Source of the DNA: Alteromonas lipotrueae
Lineage (GTDB): Bacteria > Pseudomonadota > Gammaproteobacteria > Enterobacterales > Alteromonadaceae
Direction of reading: 5' to 3'
Assembly (NCBI RefSeq): GCF_019249215.1
Contig: NZ_JAESDI010000017.1
Coordinates: 22,812-86,811, forward strand
Length of the DNA stretch: 64,000 nucleotides
Numbering within the stretch: the stretch's first letter is position 1; every line of letters begins with the position of its first letter. The position numbers and the translations under genes were made by a program. The notes below the pieces were generated by a model. The model did no database searches, was not told where the DNA came from, and saw only the letters and a list, made by a program, of their open reading frames with translations. Shown piece after piece: positions 8,698-17,992 of this stretch.

Positions 8698-9372
8698 CTA
8701 AGGGTTATTTCGAATGCGCAGATTTCTTTGCCATTTAATCACATAAAAACTAAACGCGGCAATGGTTCCGCCACCGAGCCACCCAGCAATGACATCGGTA
8801 GGCCAATGCACGCCTAGCTGTACTCGACTCAGGCCAATAACAAATACCAATAGTGTAGTCAGAGAATATACCCATATTTTCAATTTAACTTTTGTAATAG
8901 AAAAGCAAAAAAGCCTAGCAATACAGAAGTAAACAAGGGTAGACATCATGGCATGTGCAGATGGAAAGCTTTGCGTTAATACGGTAACTTGATGGCCAGA
9001 CAGCGGCGGCCTAGGGCGGTCTATACCGACTTTAAGTACAAAGGTAATCACCAATCCTGCAGCTACCGCTATTAATAGCGTAAATGCTTTATTGGGATGC
9101 CCGGTTAATTTCAAAAAACCGGCTACGGCAAGTGAAAAAAAGATAAGTACTTCGTTACTGCCAAGCGCAGTGAAATTTTCAAAGAAGCGTTGAATCACCC
9201 CGGGCATATCGTCCCACACCAGCATCTGAATGACGGCGTTATCGAAAGGCGCTAGAACCTGCATAGAAGCAAATAGCATTAGCAGCAAAAAGCCCCCCCC
9301 TAATAACACCACCTGCACCGTGGGTGTTTTTACTATCTGCAAATACGCGTTTACCGAACTTCTTACTTCCAT
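8698..9372 (-). CDS. PAP2-family membrane phosphatase
   Basis: Integral membrane acid phosphatase, 224 residues, with about six hydrophobic segments. The three catalytic motifs are intact and in order: KVGIDRPRP (Kx6RP), PSAHAM (PSxH) and SRVQLGVHWPTD (SRx5Hx3D). Such proteins dephosphorylate lipid phosphates such as phosphatidate, phosphatidylglycerol phosphate or undecaprenyl diphosphate at the outer face of the inner membrane. Which lipid is used cannot be read from the sequence. It appears monocistronic, 79 bases downstream of bolA on the same strand. Confidence 0.88.
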   Translation of the reverse strand: MEVRSSVNAYLQIVKTPTVQVVLLGGGFLLLMLFASMQVLAPFDNAVIQMLVWDDMPGVIQRFFENFTALGSNEVLIFFSLAVAGFLKLTGHPNKAFTLLIAVAAGLVITFVLKVGIDRPRPPLSGHQVTVLTQSFPSAHAMMSTLVYFCIARLFCFSITKVKLKIWVYSLTTLLVFVIGLSRVQLGVHWPTDVIAGWLGGGTIAAFSFYVIKWQRNLRIRNNP

Positions 9373-9451
9373 GTTACCAAGCGCTCCTGTTGGGGCTATA
9401 GAAAATTAAAATAAATACTCAATTGAAAAACGAAACGAATATAAAAACGCG

Positions 9452-9766
9452 TTACGACTTACTGCCACCTAAACAGACTGGCGAAGTGAGCGCTTCGCCA
9501 CCTCGCGCCACCCACTCTGTTGGGGTATAAGTATGTAATGCTAGCGCATGCACAGGCCCTTTCAAGGCTTCATCGACCAACGTATTAATTTCACGATGAC
9601 GGGCAATTAAACGTTTGCCTTCAAAGGCATCCGTGACCACGGTTACCTTGAAATGGCTTTGCGCACCGTCTGGAACGTTGTGCATAAAGCTCTCGTCTTC
9701 CACGTTCAACAACGCTGGCGAAAGCGCGCGTGTTAGGGTCGATTCTATAAATTCTTTAACATTCAT
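9452..9766 (-). CDS. bolA: BolA/IbaG-family protein
   Basis: Small BolA-family protein, 104 residues. The core FKVTVVTDAFEGKRLIARHR and the C-terminal VHALALHTYTPTEW are diagnostic, including the conserved RHR histidine and the HxYTP histidine that can share an Fe-S cluster with a monothiol glutaredoxin. BolA proteins act in Fe-S delivery and in stress or stationary-phase morphology. The length and HTYTPTEW end favour BolA over the shorter IbaG. The start lies 7 bases after the alkB stop, so the two genes are probably co-transcribed. Confidence 0.88.
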   Translation of the reverse strand: MNVKEFIESTLTRALSPALLNVEDESFMHNVPDGAQSHFKVTVVTDAFEGKRLIARHREINTLVDEALKGPVHALALHTYTPTEWVARGGEALTSPVCLGGSKS

Positions 9767-9773
9767 ATGAAAA

Positions 9774-10403
9774 CTACTTGGTTGTAATTAAGTGCCGGAA
9801 AGTAAGGTTAATTCTACCACCGATATGTTTAGTCGTCTTAGCAATACCGTGCAGATATTGCGATTGAGTGGTTTCCCCCATGACTAATAGACTACCGTGC
9901 TCTAATATTTGGGTAAAACGGGCACCGGTTTCTTTGTGTTTAAACACAAAAGGGCGAGACTCACCAAAAGTGACCGACGCTACCACGGGATTAGGTCCGA
10001 GTTCAGGCTCATCATCAGCATGCATACTCATACTGTCTTGCCCATGTCGATACCAATTTGCCAACACACTGTTGAAAGGAATATGACAAACCTCAATGCA
10101 TTTATCTCGAATGACCGCTAATTCAGGGGTCCAAGGTTGTGGTGCAAGCTTAATACCCGAATATTTATAAAGACATTCAGGATCACCGTGCCAAGCCTGT
10201 AACCTAGGCACATCGAGGTATTTTCCATACATACGAATGGTATCTTGTCGCCACGGCAAAGTGCTTTCAAACACACCTTGGTAGTCATTCGCTTGCTCTG
10301 AGCTAAGCCATTGCGGATAATAGCGCACCTCAGCTTCTGGCAACGGTAGCGTAATGGGTGAGTTTTTCGCTGCTTTCGCGTCAGTAAAAAGTGGTAATTG
10401 CAT
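9774..10403 (-). CDS. alkB: Alpha-ketoglutarate-dependent DNA repair dioxygenase, AlkB family
   Basis: Fe(II)/2-oxoglutarate dioxygenase that oxidatively removes alkyl groups from DNA or RNA bases. The 209 residues contain the iron triad: HADD (HxD) near residue 128 and the distal His in LHGIAK near 184. The 2-oxoglutarate-binding Arg is in RINLTFR near the C-terminus. The N-terminal part (PWRQDTIRMYGK, VPRLQAWHGD) resembles the ALKBH2/3-like bacterial subgroup more than E. coli AlkB. It is the first gene of an alkB-bolA pair. The divergent rlmG starts 30 bases away, so the promoters overlap. Confidence 0.87.
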   Translation of the reverse strand: MQLPLFTDAKAAKNSPITLPLPEAEVRYYPQWLSSEQANDYQGVFESTLPWRQDTIRMYGKYLDVPRLQAWHGDPECLYKYSGIKLAPQPWTPELAVIRDKCIEVCHIPFNSVLANWYRHGQDSMSMHADDEPELGPNPVVASVTFGESRPFVFKHKETGARFTQILEHGSLLVMGETTQSQYLHGIAKTTKHIGGRINLTFRHLITTK

Positions 10404-10433
10404 AACCCCCCGATAACTTTAGACAAGAAAATA

Positions 10434-11684
10434 ATGAATACAGAATTTTCAATGGCAGAGCGCCAGTTTACCTTAATACGCTACCCTGAAAAACATCAGC
10501 ACAAAAGCCTACAAGCGTGGGATAGTGCCGATGAGCTGCTTATTGAGCATGTAGAAGCGCACCTTGATGCGCTTGTTGAAGCCCTAAATAAAGCCCAAGA
10601 CGAAAACCAACCTGAAACGTCATCTACCTTGGGCCCCATACTCATTTTTAATGACGACTTTGGTACCCTTGGATGTTGGTTTACGCAGTATAGTCCTATT
10701 TGGATTTCAGATTCGTATATTAGCTTGCGATCATTACAAGAAAACCTTAGGCGTAACCATTTAAAACCGGTTATTGATGAGGAAGGTGCGCTAACGTCAC
10801 CCGTAACCAGTTTAACCAGTGTTGAAAGTCTTACTTTCATGCCAGAGAGTGCCCCAAGCGTTATCATGCTTAAAGTGCCGCGCACGCTAGCGTTACTTGA
10901 ACAACAGCTTATCGATATTAAACGTTATGCAGCGCCTGGTACGCATATTGTGGCGGCAGGTAAAATAAAAGCCGTGACCAAGTCGGTATCCGCCTTGTTC
11001 GAGAAAATCATTGGCCCTGCTAAAACATCCTTGGCAAAGAAAAAGTCGAGATTGGTTTTTAGTACCCTTGATGAAAGTATTGCCCCCATCCCTTCGCCTT
11101 ATCCTGAAATATGGAAATGTAAGGGCGCCACAGGCCAAACTTTTACACTTAAAAATCACGCGAATGTATTTTCTCGTCAGTCATTAGATATTGGTGCCCG
11201 TTTAATGCTTGAGCATATGACGGTAAGTGCTAACGAAACCGTGGTCGATTTAGGCTGCGGCAATGGAATATTAGGCGTAAACGCTTTAGCCTTAGCAGGC
11301 GACTGCAAGGTAATATTCATTGATGAGTCTTTTATGGCAGTGGAAAGTGCACGATTAAATGTACTTGAGAATTTTCCAGACAAGATTGATCAATGTGAGT
11401 TTATGGCCAGTAACTGCCTTGAGAGCTTGCTAGAGCAGCAACAATCGCCTTGGGTAACTAAGATATTGTGTAACCCCCCTTTCCATCAACAAAATGCCAT
11501 TACCGACCATATTGCATGGCAAATGTTTAACGATTCGAAACACGCGTTAGTAAAAGGTGGCCAGTTAGTGGTGGTTGGAAACAGGCATCTTGAACATCAC
11601 GTTAAACTTAAACGCATGTTTGGTGGTTCAGACGTACTGGCAAGCGACAAAAAATTTGTTATTTTGGGCACCGCTAAACGATAA
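10434..11684 (+). CDS. rlmG: 23S rRNA (guanine-N2)-methyltransferase RlmG
   Basis: SAM-dependent enzyme that methylates 23S rRNA at G1835 (E. coli numbering). The 416 residues show the two-domain RlmG build. The degenerate N-terminal half has the family's SLQAWDSADELL, GPILIFNDDFGTL and SDSYIS. The catalytic C-terminal half has VVDLGCGNGILGV (SAM motif I, near residue 266) and NPPFHQQ (motif IV, near 346). The frame opens at a TTG at 10398 inside the alkB 5' end, but the ATG at 10434 matches where family members begin. It lies 9 bases before the cyclophilin gene, suggesting co-transcription. Confidence 0.92.
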   Translation: MNTEFSMAERQFTLIRYPEKHQHKSLQAWDSADELLIEHVEAHLDALVEALNKAQDENQPETSSTLGPILIFNDDFGTLGCWFTQYSPIWISDSYISLRSLQENLRRNHLKPVIDEEGALTSPVTSLTSVESLTFMPESAPSVIMLKVPRTLALLEQQLIDIKRYAAPGTHIVAAGKIKAVTKSVSALFEKIIGPAKTSLAKKKSRLVFSTLDESIAPIPSPYPEIWKCKGATGQTFTLKNHANVFSRQSLDIGARLMLEHMTVSANETVVDLGCGNGILGVNALALAGDCKVIFIDESFMAVESARLNVLENFPDKIDQCEFMASNCLESLLEQQQSPWVTKILCNPPFHQQNAITDHIAWQMFNDSKHALVKGGQLVVVGNRHLEHHVKLKRMFGGSDVLASDKKFVILGTAKR

Positions 11685-11693
11685 GGAATGCAC

Positions 11694-12317
11694 ATGTTAA
11701 AACCGCTTATAACGGCCTTAATCTTCTCAGCTTTCGTTTTTACGTCTGCAGCAATTAGCCCTAATGCATTGGCGGCTAAAAAAGATGATGGCTCACAAAT
11801 TCAGCCTGATAACTATTACCCAAGAGTTAAAATTGAAACCACCATGGGTGATATTGTGGTGGAATTAGACCGTCGCCGCGCGCCCATTACCGTGAATAAC
11901 TTTTTACGTTATGTAGACAAGCGCAGTTATGAAAACACCATTTTTCATCGTATTGTGCCGGGGTTTGTGGTGCAAGGCGGAGGCTATACCACCGATTTTG
12001 AAGGTAAGTCTAACTACCCTGAAATATTCAATGAGTCGGGAAATGGGCTAACCAATGACTTACACACCATCGCTATGGCTCGGCAAGATGATCCGCATAC
12101 TGCAAATCGTCAGTTTTTCTTTAACGTTAATGACAACGAAACGCTAAACCCAGGGCGAGACTGGGGCTATGCGGTGTTTGGCATGATTGTAGAAGGTGAA
12201 GATATTGTAGATGCGATGTCTGAAGTAGAAACCGAGTATTCGCTAATGCTAAACACCAACAATGTACCTATTGAACCTATCATCATTAAAAAGGTTACGG
12301 TGCTTCCACCGTTCTAA
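11694..12317 (+). CDS. Periplasmic cyclophilin-type peptidyl-prolyl isomerase
   Basis: Exported proline isomerase of the cyclophilin family that assists folding of envelope proteins. With this start it has 207 residues: a signal peptide of about 28 residues ending ALA, then the cyclophilin core VKIETTMGDIVVELDRRRAP, NTIFHRIVPGFVVQGG and NRQFFFNVNDN. The Trp of eukaryotic cyclophilins is absent, as in bacterial forms. An ATG at 11688 also exists but touches AAGGA directly; the ATG at 11694 is 6 bases from it and is preferred. It follows rlmG by 9 bases. Its last 4 bases overlap the convergent GNAT gene. Confidence 0.9.
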   Translation: MLKPLITALIFSAFVFTSAAISPNALAAKKDDGSQIQPDNYYPRVKIETTMGDIVVELDRRRAPITVNNFLRYVDKRSYENTIFHRIVPGFVVQGGGYTTDFEGKSNYPEIFNESGNGLTNDLHTIAMARQDDPHTANRQFFFNVNDNETLNPGRDWGYAVFGMIVEGEDIVDAMSEVETEYSLMLNTNNVPIEPIIIKKVTVLPPF

Positions 12318-12832
12318 CGGCTAGCGAAATCACTGTTGCGCCAGAATAGGGTTTGAACCGGTGTGGACTTATCAATAAAGTAAGGGCCGCGTTTTTCAAA
12401 CCCTAGCTGGTGTAATAGATGTTGAGAACGTGCGTTTTCGGGGTGGGTAGAGGCGGTAATGAAATGCATATCTTCTTCCATGTCCACCCAATCAATAACC
12501 GCTTTAGCTGCTTCTATCGCAATTCCCTGTTTACGCGCACTCGGTAGCAGTGCAAAGCCTAAATCAGGGCAGCTGAAAACAAAGCGATTAATAAGCCCAC
12601 AAACACCATAAGGCGCGTTGGTTTTCTTATTTCTTATTGCCAATAAGCCATATCCCCACTCATTAACCTGCGCGTTAACCCGGTCAATATAATCAGCGGC
12701 ATCTTCAACGCTCGCCACCCCACGATGACCAATAAACTGCTTCCATAACGGGTCTTGGTGCATTTCAACTATCCACAGTTTATCTGCTTGCGTCAGTGGG
12801 CTTAATTCCAACCGTTCAGTTAGTAACAACAT
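12314..12832 (-). CDS. GNAT-family N-acetyltransferase (RimJ/RimL-like)
   Basis: 172-residue acetyl-CoA-dependent N-acetyltransferase of the RimJ/RimL-like group that acylates protein N-termini or small amines. It shows the N-terminal TERLELSPLTQAD, central YGVCGLI and DLGFALLPSARKQGIAIEAAKAV (acetyl-CoA-binding region), and the C-terminal ENARSQHLLHQLGFEKRG. The substrate is unknown. It overlaps the upstream GGCT-like gene by 13 bases, so the two are translationally coupled. Confidence 0.85.
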   Translation of the reverse strand: MLLLTERLELSPLTQADKLWIVEMHQDPLWKQFIGHRGVASVEDAADYIDRVNAQVNEWGYGLLAIRNKKTNAPYGVCGLINRFVFSCPDLGFALLPSARKQGIAIEAAKAVIDWVDMEEDMHFITASTHPENARSQHLLHQLGFEKRGPYFIDKSTPVQTLFWRNSDFASR

Positions 12833-13539
12833 GAATGAGTACGCCTCTGTGTGGGTTGTTTTACCTTTTTTAGCAGCGTGTCTATTTGCGTTAAATGTTG
12901 CTTAGAAATAGCGGCGGCTCTTGGGTAAACAGGATTTGATCTGTCATCAATACTAGGGTGATTCCACCCATGGGTGTGTTCAATAAAAGCGGTAGCTTCA
13001 CTTATTCCACCATGCTCTAAACAGCCCACAAGACAGGTATCAATGTAGGTTTGTGAAACAGGAAAGTCGGTGCTGGGGTGATGACAAAGTAAGGTTTCAC
13101 ATAACCAGAGTTGATGATGGCTTAACGCATCGCGAAGCGCAGGGGTGAAAGAAGGTTGATTGCACAAGGAGGAACTTACATGTTCGATTGCACTGGCTGG
13201 TACTTCGACAAAGCGGTAGTTTTTTTCTCGCGCGCGTAATGAAGGGTTTACTTCGGCGGGAATAAGCTGTGCATTTAATTGAGATGCTTTATCGGCAACG
13301 GCGCCTACATAGGTTTGCTTTTCTTGCAGACTACGGGTAACCCATGCGCGCTTAAAACCTGAAACACGCACGGGTAAACCTTGAGTATATATTTGGGAGT
13401 GACGCTCTCGGGAATCTCGACTAAGCAAACTGCCGTAACCTAGCACAATATGCTTACTTTTTTGGCTAGCTAAGGTAGCTAACCAACTGTCTTTCACTGA
13501 TTCTTTCACCGATTCTGCCTTTACGTCTACCAAGCGCAC
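12820..13539 (-). CDS. Gamma-glutamylcyclotransferase-like fold protein
   Basis: 239-residue protein whose recognisable part is IVLGYGSLLSRDSRERH near residues 31-47. It matches the YGSL motif of the gamma-glutamylcyclotransferase/AIG2-like fold and is followed by VSGFKRAWVTRS. Members cyclise gamma-glutamyl compounds or act on related isopeptides, but the catalytic Glu cannot be placed with confidence here. The GTG start at 13539 has no good Shine-Dalgarno sequence; a start within the next about 25 codons would keep the fold intact. It overlaps the GNAT gene and begins 18 bases after the TonB receptor stop codon. Confidence 0.7.
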   Translation of the reverse strand: MRLVDVKAESVKESVKDSWLATLASQKSKHIVLGYGSLLSRDSRERHSQIYTQGLPVRVSGFKRAWVTRSLQEKQTYVGAVADKASQLNAQLIPAEVNPSLRAREKNYRFVEVPASAIEHVSSSLCNQPSFTPALRDALSHHQLWLCETLLCHHPSTDFPVSQTYIDTCLVGCLEHGGISEATAFIEHTHGWNHPSIDDRSNPVYPRAAAISKQHLTQIDTLLKKVKQPTQRRTHSCCY

Positions 13540-13557
13540 CCCGTTTTCGCTGCAATA

Positions 13558-15987
13558 TTAGAACAGCGCACGTACTCCTAGCGTAAGATTACGGCCAGGT
13601 AGTGGCGCCTGATCTTTCAAAAATGATGTATGAACGCGAGCCTCTTCGTCTGTTAAATTGTTTCCTTTTGCATAAACAATCCACTCAACGCCTTGGCCGC
13701 CAAATTCGTACTGAACACTAGCATCTAACAAGGTATAACCATCGGTTTGTGTCTCGTAAGACGCAACGTCGTCTTGGTCATCATACCAAGTTACGCCAAC
13801 ATCAGCACTTAGCCCATTGCTCACATAACTGATGTTACCACCAAATCGCATAGGTGGCGTTCGAGGCAGGTTATCATCATCAATTTCTGCGTTAATGTAA
13901 TCGCTAAATACCGTCACGCGTACTTGCGCGTTTATATCGTAGTAGGCTTCGGCTTCTAAGCCCCAGATATCCGCATCAGCTTGCTGGAAGTAGTAGATAG
14001 GTGTGCCTTCTTCTTCATGGCCTTCCTCATCTTCTTCCTCGTGATCTTCGTGCTCTTCAGTTATTGCCAATAACCCAGTATTCGTTTGATAAATATAATC
14101 ATCCGCTTGGTTATAAAACAATGAAACCGTATAACCCCAATCGCCGGTGAATTTACGGAAAGTAACATCGATATTAGTGCTAACTTCTTTTTCTACGTCT
14201 TTTAAGCCTTCTTCAATATGACCGTCTTCATCTAAGTCAAAAACCAAACCTAGCTCGTAGCTTTGTGTGGCCAAATGCTGACCTGCAGAAAACAGCTCTT
14301 GTTGGCTAGGCGCACGCTCACTACGTGAAAGTGTAGTGGCAATTGAGCGACCTTCTGCATATTCCCAGTTTAAACCAGCAGATAAAGACGTACTGGTGAA
14401 GTCATACTTATTGAAGCTATAAGACGTGACTTGCTCTTCATGTTCTTCGTGATCCTCTTCTTCATCAGCATGGGTCACTTCAAGAGATAATTCACTGTCA
14501 TCGGCATCGTATTCGGTGTATTCAACACGACCACCTAATTCGAAGGTCACATCACCCACGACTTTTTGCTCTACAAGGTAGACAGCATAGTTAGAAGAGG
14601 TATTTGCAGGGGTAAAGGCTTCTTCACCCTCTGCTTCATAATCACTGTGTTGGAATTGAACACCTAGCACACCATGCCAGCCATCCACTTCTTCGTGCGA
14701 CACTGAAGCGCGAATATCGCTAGATTTGTTAGTGAAGATAGTCCCTTGCTCGCCATCTTCAATTTCAACATGTTCGTAATCGGTATAAGCCGCGGCAAAC
14801 TTCGCATTGGTTAACCCTCTGATAGGTGAATGCCATTCGCCTGCCGCTTGATAACGTGTCATGTCTACGTCAATCAATACGCCTTCTTCTTCGTGCAACT
14901 CTTCATCATGATCTTCTTCATCGTGAGCTTCGTCGTCATGATCTTCATCATCGTGCTCTTCTTCATGTTCGTGACTGTGACCAGGCACGCCATAACGGTT
15001 ATCAAGTTGCTCTACCGCAAAGCCAAAGTAACCTTCCTCACCAATATAAGACAAGCCAGCCGTTATATCGCTGGTTTCCATCGCAGTGCTTTCTAATACA
15101 CCGTATGCTTCGTCTTCATCAGGCTCTACTGAGGCATAACCAGGAATATCAGTGTCATCTGTGTTACGAGAGTAACCATCGATATGCCATGCAAAGTTAC
15201 CGCTGCCACCAGTGACATCACCGCGAGCGTATTTACCGTTATCTACTGTGCTGTAGCTAACTTCAGCCTCGCCTTCAACACCGTCCATTTGATGTTGCAC
15301 AATACGCTTATCAACAATATTAACCACACCGCCAATGGCGCCGCTTCCATATTGTAATGTTGCAGGACCACGAAGCACTTCTACTTGTGTGGCACTTGCC
15401 AGGTTGCTCGTGACGTTATGGTCAGGGCCAACACGAGATACATCAGAAACATCTAACCCGTTTTGAACAATTTTAACCCGTGGGCCATCGTTACCACGAA
15501 TAATTGGGCTACTTGAAACTGGGCCAAAGTACGTGCTTTGTACCCCAGGCGTATTCTTTAAGGTTTCGCCTAATGTAGGCGCTTCAATACGTCTAAGGCG
15601 CTCTGCTCCAATCACGGTAACGGGCGTAACAGACTCAAGCACTGAAGATTGTAATGCAGTAGCCGTCACAACAATATTTTCAACTGACGAAGGGATAAGT
15701 GAAAAATCAACGGTTTTGTCACCCACGATTTCACCAAGGTCGTTGTCACCATGAATATATTGGCTTGAAAATACGTGAAGATGTACATGAGTTTGCTTAA
15801 CATCGCTAAAACGGTAAACACCATTTTCATCGGTGGTAACGACTCGGCGAGTACCTTCAATGCTAACCTCGGCACCTTCAACGGGCTGACCTGATACATC
15901 GGTAACTTTACCGCTAATAACAGTCGCAAAGGATGGAGACGAAAGTAGACCTGCTATCGTAAGACTTAGCAGTGAACGCATTTTCAT
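13558..15987 (-). CDS. TonB-dependent receptor with His/Asp/Glu-rich loops, probable zinc receptor (ZnuD-like)
   Basis: Outer-membrane TonB-dependent transporter, 809 residues. In order: signal peptide (about 1-21), a carboxypeptidase-regulatory-like domain (ISGKVTDVSGQPVEGAEVSI, about 24-105), a plug domain (VTPVTVIGAERL, IIRGNDGPRVKIVQNG, VEVLRGPATLQYGSGAIGG), and a beta-barrel ending NLTLGVRALF. Three extracellular-type loops are packed with His, Asp and Glu, the longest near residues 340-375 and others near 510-520 and 650-665. Such loops are typical of ZnuD-type zinc receptors. AGGGA precedes the ATG at 15987. A Fur/Zur-type dyad lies 57 bases upstream. Zinc is the best guess; copper or manganese cannot be excluded. 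Confidence 0.85.
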   Translation of the reverse strand: MKMRSLLSLTIAGLLSSPSFATVISGKVTDVSGQPVEGAEVSIEGTRRVVTTDENGVYRFSDVKQTHVHLHVFSSQYIHGDNDLGEIVGDKTVDFSLIPSSVENIVVTATALQSSVLESVTPVTVIGAERLRRIEAPTLGETLKNTPGVQSTYFGPVSSSPIIRGNDGPRVKIVQNGLDVSDVSRVGPDHNVTSNLASATQVEVLRGPATLQYGSGAIGGVVNIVDKRIVQHQMDGVEGEAEVSYSTVDNGKYARGDVTGGSGNFAWHIDGYSRNTDDTDIPGYASVEPDEDEAYGVLESTAMETSDITAGLSYIGEEGYFGFAVEQLDNRYGVPGHSHEHEEEHDDEDHDDEAHDEEDHDEELHEEEGVLIDVDMTRYQAAGEWHSPIRGLTNAKFAAAYTDYEHVEIEDGEQGTIFTNKSSDIRASVSHEEVDGWHGVLGVQFQHSDYEAEGEEAFTPANTSSNYAVYLVEQKVVGDVTFELGGRVEYTEYDADDSELSLEVTHADEEEDHEEHEEQVTSYSFNKYDFTSTSLSAGLNWEYAEGRSIATTLSRSERAPSQQELFSAGQHLATQSYELGLVFDLDEDGHIEEGLKDVEKEVSTNIDVTFRKFTGDWGYTVSLFYNQADDYIYQTNTGLLAITEEHEDHEEEDEEGHEEEGTPIYYFQQADADIWGLEAEAYYDINAQVRVTVFSDYINAEIDDDNLPRTPPMRFGGNISYVSNGLSADVGVTWYDDQDDVASYETQTDGYTLLDASVQYEFGGQGVEWIVYAKGNNLTDEEARVHTSFLKDQAPLPGRNLTLGVRALF

Positions 15988-16044
15988 AACGGTTTCCCTA
16001 ACAAATTTTTATTCATTTTGACCATTTGCATGGTCACTTTTGTG

Positions 16045-16056
16045 ATGTTATAACAT
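16045..16056. promoter_or_regulatory. Candidate Zur-type operator
   Basis: ATGTTATAACAT is a perfect 12-bp palindrome in the promoter region of the His-rich TonB receptor. It resembles the TGTTATA/TATAACA arms of zinc uptake repressor (Zur) sites, though it lacks the longer central spacer of the enteric consensus. Its position suits repression when zinc is plentiful. By-eye match only. Confidence 0.45.
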
Positions 16057-16226
16057 TTTGTGGGTTAGGGCGTTTATTGTCAATGGCAACTTGTCTATGA
16101 TTTAACTTCATTCAACGACAACGTTTATTATGTAAATAAGTAATTGATTAGTGTACGCAGCGCTCTGGGTTAAGCGGGTACTGATAAGATCTTGAATCAA
16201 TAATATCTGAGACTGAAAATAAAAAT

Positions 16227-17195
16227 TTACGCCCTACTCACTGGAAAGTTAAGCACCTCTTTAATATGCGACGCGCCTAATTTAAGCATTAACAACCGAT
16301 CTATACCTAACGCTACCCCTGCGCAGTGTGGCAAGCCGCTTTTCAGCGCAGACAGAAATCGTGTATCAATGGGCTTTGTAGGCTGGCCATTGCTGCGACG
16401 CTTTTGATTGTCGTGCTCGAAGCGTTGCTTTTGTTCCGAAGCCTCGTTTAATTCATGAAAGCCATTCGCCAACTCTGCCCCTTTAAAATACACTTCGAAT
16501 CTGTCGGCAGTACGTGAGTCTTGTTTATTGATACGGGCAAGAGATGCTTGTGAAGCAGGAAACCCAAACACAAAACATGGCCGTTCTTGGCCAATAACCG
16601 GTTCAATCGCCGTTGAAAACAGCAGTTGTAGTTTACTGTCTTTATCAAGCTGTTCAGGGCTTGAAATATCGATAGTGCAGTCAGCCATTTTAGCCAGAAG
16701 CATCTCATCTGTAGCGGTTAGCGGGTCAATACCCAACTGAAATTTAAACACATCTTGATAACTGATCATCTCGCCGGTATCTGTGCCTAGCGTTTGTATT
16801 AATAACGCATCAACTTCCTGCATTAGGGCATGATGGTCGAAGCCCGGTCGATACCATTCCAGCATAGTGAATTCAGGGTTATGCCAGCGCCCTTCCCCTT
16901 CGTGTCGAAATGCTTTGCAGATTTGATAAATAGCACCACTTTGGTCACACAATAGGCGCTTCATAGCAAATTCAGGTGAAGTCTGCAGGTAAAGGTCTAC
17001 CGGTGCGCCATCCTGCGAATGATTGAACTTTGTAAGGAATGCATCGAGATGTTCATCGGTTACCGTGCCGCTGGACAATAATGGCGTTTCTACTTCTAGC
17101 ACATCTCGGGTATAGAAAAAGTGTCTTATGCTACGCAGTAAATTGGCTCGCGCAATTCGAGAATCATGTGATGAGGTAGGGTGCCAGTCGTTCAT
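16227..17195 (-). CDS. epmA: EF-P--(R)-beta-lysine ligase
   Basis: Class II lysyl-tRNA-synthetase-like enzyme that attaches (R)-beta-lysine to EF-P. The 322 residues are normal for EpmA, which lacks the anticodon-binding domain of true LysRS. Motif 2 is seen as RHEGEGRWHNPEFTMLEWYR near residue 97 and motif 3 as GVALGIDRLLML near 295. Its substrate gene efp lies upstream on the same strand and epmB is divergent beyond it, so the modification set is together. The 191-base gap to efp contains a perfect hairpin, so epmA may be partly uncoupled from efp. Confidence 0.95.
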   Translation of the reverse strand: MNDWHPTSSHDSRIARANLLRSIRHFFYTRDVLEVETPLLSSGTVTDEHLDAFLTKFNHSQDGAPVDLYLQTSPEFAMKRLLCDQSGAIYQICKAFRHEGEGRWHNPEFTMLEWYRPGFDHHALMQEVDALLIQTLGTDTGEMISYQDVFKFQLGIDPLTATDEMLLAKMADCTIDISSPEQLDKDSKLQLLFSTAIEPVIGQERPCFVFGFPASQASLARINKQDSRTADRFEVYFKGAELANGFHELNEASEQKQRFEHDNQKRRSNGQPTKPIDTRFLSALKSGLPHCAGVALGIDRLLMLKLGASHIKEVLNFPVSRA

Positions 17196-17323
17196 GAACA
17201 GAGGTGTCTTTGCTTATTAATAAGGATGATGACAAATATGATAAACAGCTTTGGGGCTATCGATTAGCAAGCTTTATTTGGCGAATAACGCATAGGAAAA
17301 AATGCGTAACAGTAAGCGAGTTA

Positions 17324-17345
17324 CCGATGCCAAATACGGCATCGG
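17324..17345. repeat. Perfect hairpin between efp and epmA
   Basis: CCGATGCC and GGCATCGG form a perfect 8-bp stem with a six-base loop, between the efp stop and the epmA start. Neither strand has a T tract after it, so it does not look like a classical intrinsic terminator. It may reduce read-through or protect the efp mRNA 3' end. Confidence 0.5.
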
Positions 17346-17386
17346 CTAACTGCAGTTGTTTCTTATTTCTAACTTACTTTTGTTAC

Positions 17387-17956
17387 TTACTTTTGCGCGC
17401 GAGACGCATACTCACCAGAGCGAGTATCTACTTTAATCACTTCACCTGTTTGCACAAACAAAGGAACACGTACTACTGCGCCCGTTGTTAGTGTAGCTGG
17501 CTTACCACCTGTACCCGCTGTATCGCCTTTAAGGCCTGGGTCAGTTTCAGTAATTTCAAGTTCAACGAAGTTGGGTGGCGTTACTGTAATTGGCGTACCG
17601 TTCCACAAGGTGATAACGCACACATCGTTTTCTACCAACCACTTAACACTATCGCCTACTGCTTTTTCGTCAGCCGCGATTTGTTCGAATGTTTCGTTGT
17701 TCATAAAGTGGTAGAATTCGCCGTCGGTGTACAAGTAAGCAAGCTCAGTGTCTAAAACATCTGCGCCTTCTACTGACTCACCAGAGCGGAAGGTTTTTTC
17801 TAAAACCTTACCTGAAATAAGTTTACGAATTTTAACGCGGTTAAATGCCTGACCCTTGCCCGGCTTCACGTATTCGTTTTCTAAAATGTTACAAGGTTCA
17901 CCGTCCAGCATGATTTTCAGGCCGGCTTTGAACTCGTTAGTGCTGTAATTAGCCAT
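17387..17956 (-). CDS. efp: Elongation factor P
   Basis: Translation factor that rescues ribosomes stalled on polyproline. The protein is 189 residues from the ATG at 17956, with AGAGGAA just upstream. The frame extends 29 codons further, but that part has no EF-P homology and is discarded. Three beta-barrel domains are recognisable. The exposed lysine is at position 34 ([11 protein letters not shown]), the residue beta-lysylated by EpmA/EpmB. The C-terminal [19 protein letters not shown] is the typical domain III. The start lies 36 bases from that of the divergent epmB. Confidence 0.96.
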   Translation of the reverse strand: MANYSTNEFKAGLKIMLDGEPCNILENEYVKPGKGQAFNRVKIRKLISGKVLEKTFRSGESVEGADVLDTELAYLYTDGEFYHFMNNETFEQIAADEKAVGDSVKWLVENDVCVITLWNGTPITVTPPNFVELEITETDPGLKGDTAGTGGKPATLTTGAVVRVPLFVQTGEVIKVDTRSGEYASRAQK

Positions 17957-17992
17957 AATTCCTCTGTCTAAACATAAGGTACAAAAAATTTC

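Noticed and set aside
14826..15215. Long plus-strand frames opposite the TonB receptor
   Set aside because: They are antisense to the His/Asp/Glu-rich loops, where repeated GAT/GAA/CAT codons keep the opposite strand open.
17204..17491. 95-codon plus-strand frame between epmA and efp
   Set aside because: It overlaps the end of efp in antisense and contains the perfect hairpin at 17324-17345; low-quality start and no family features.
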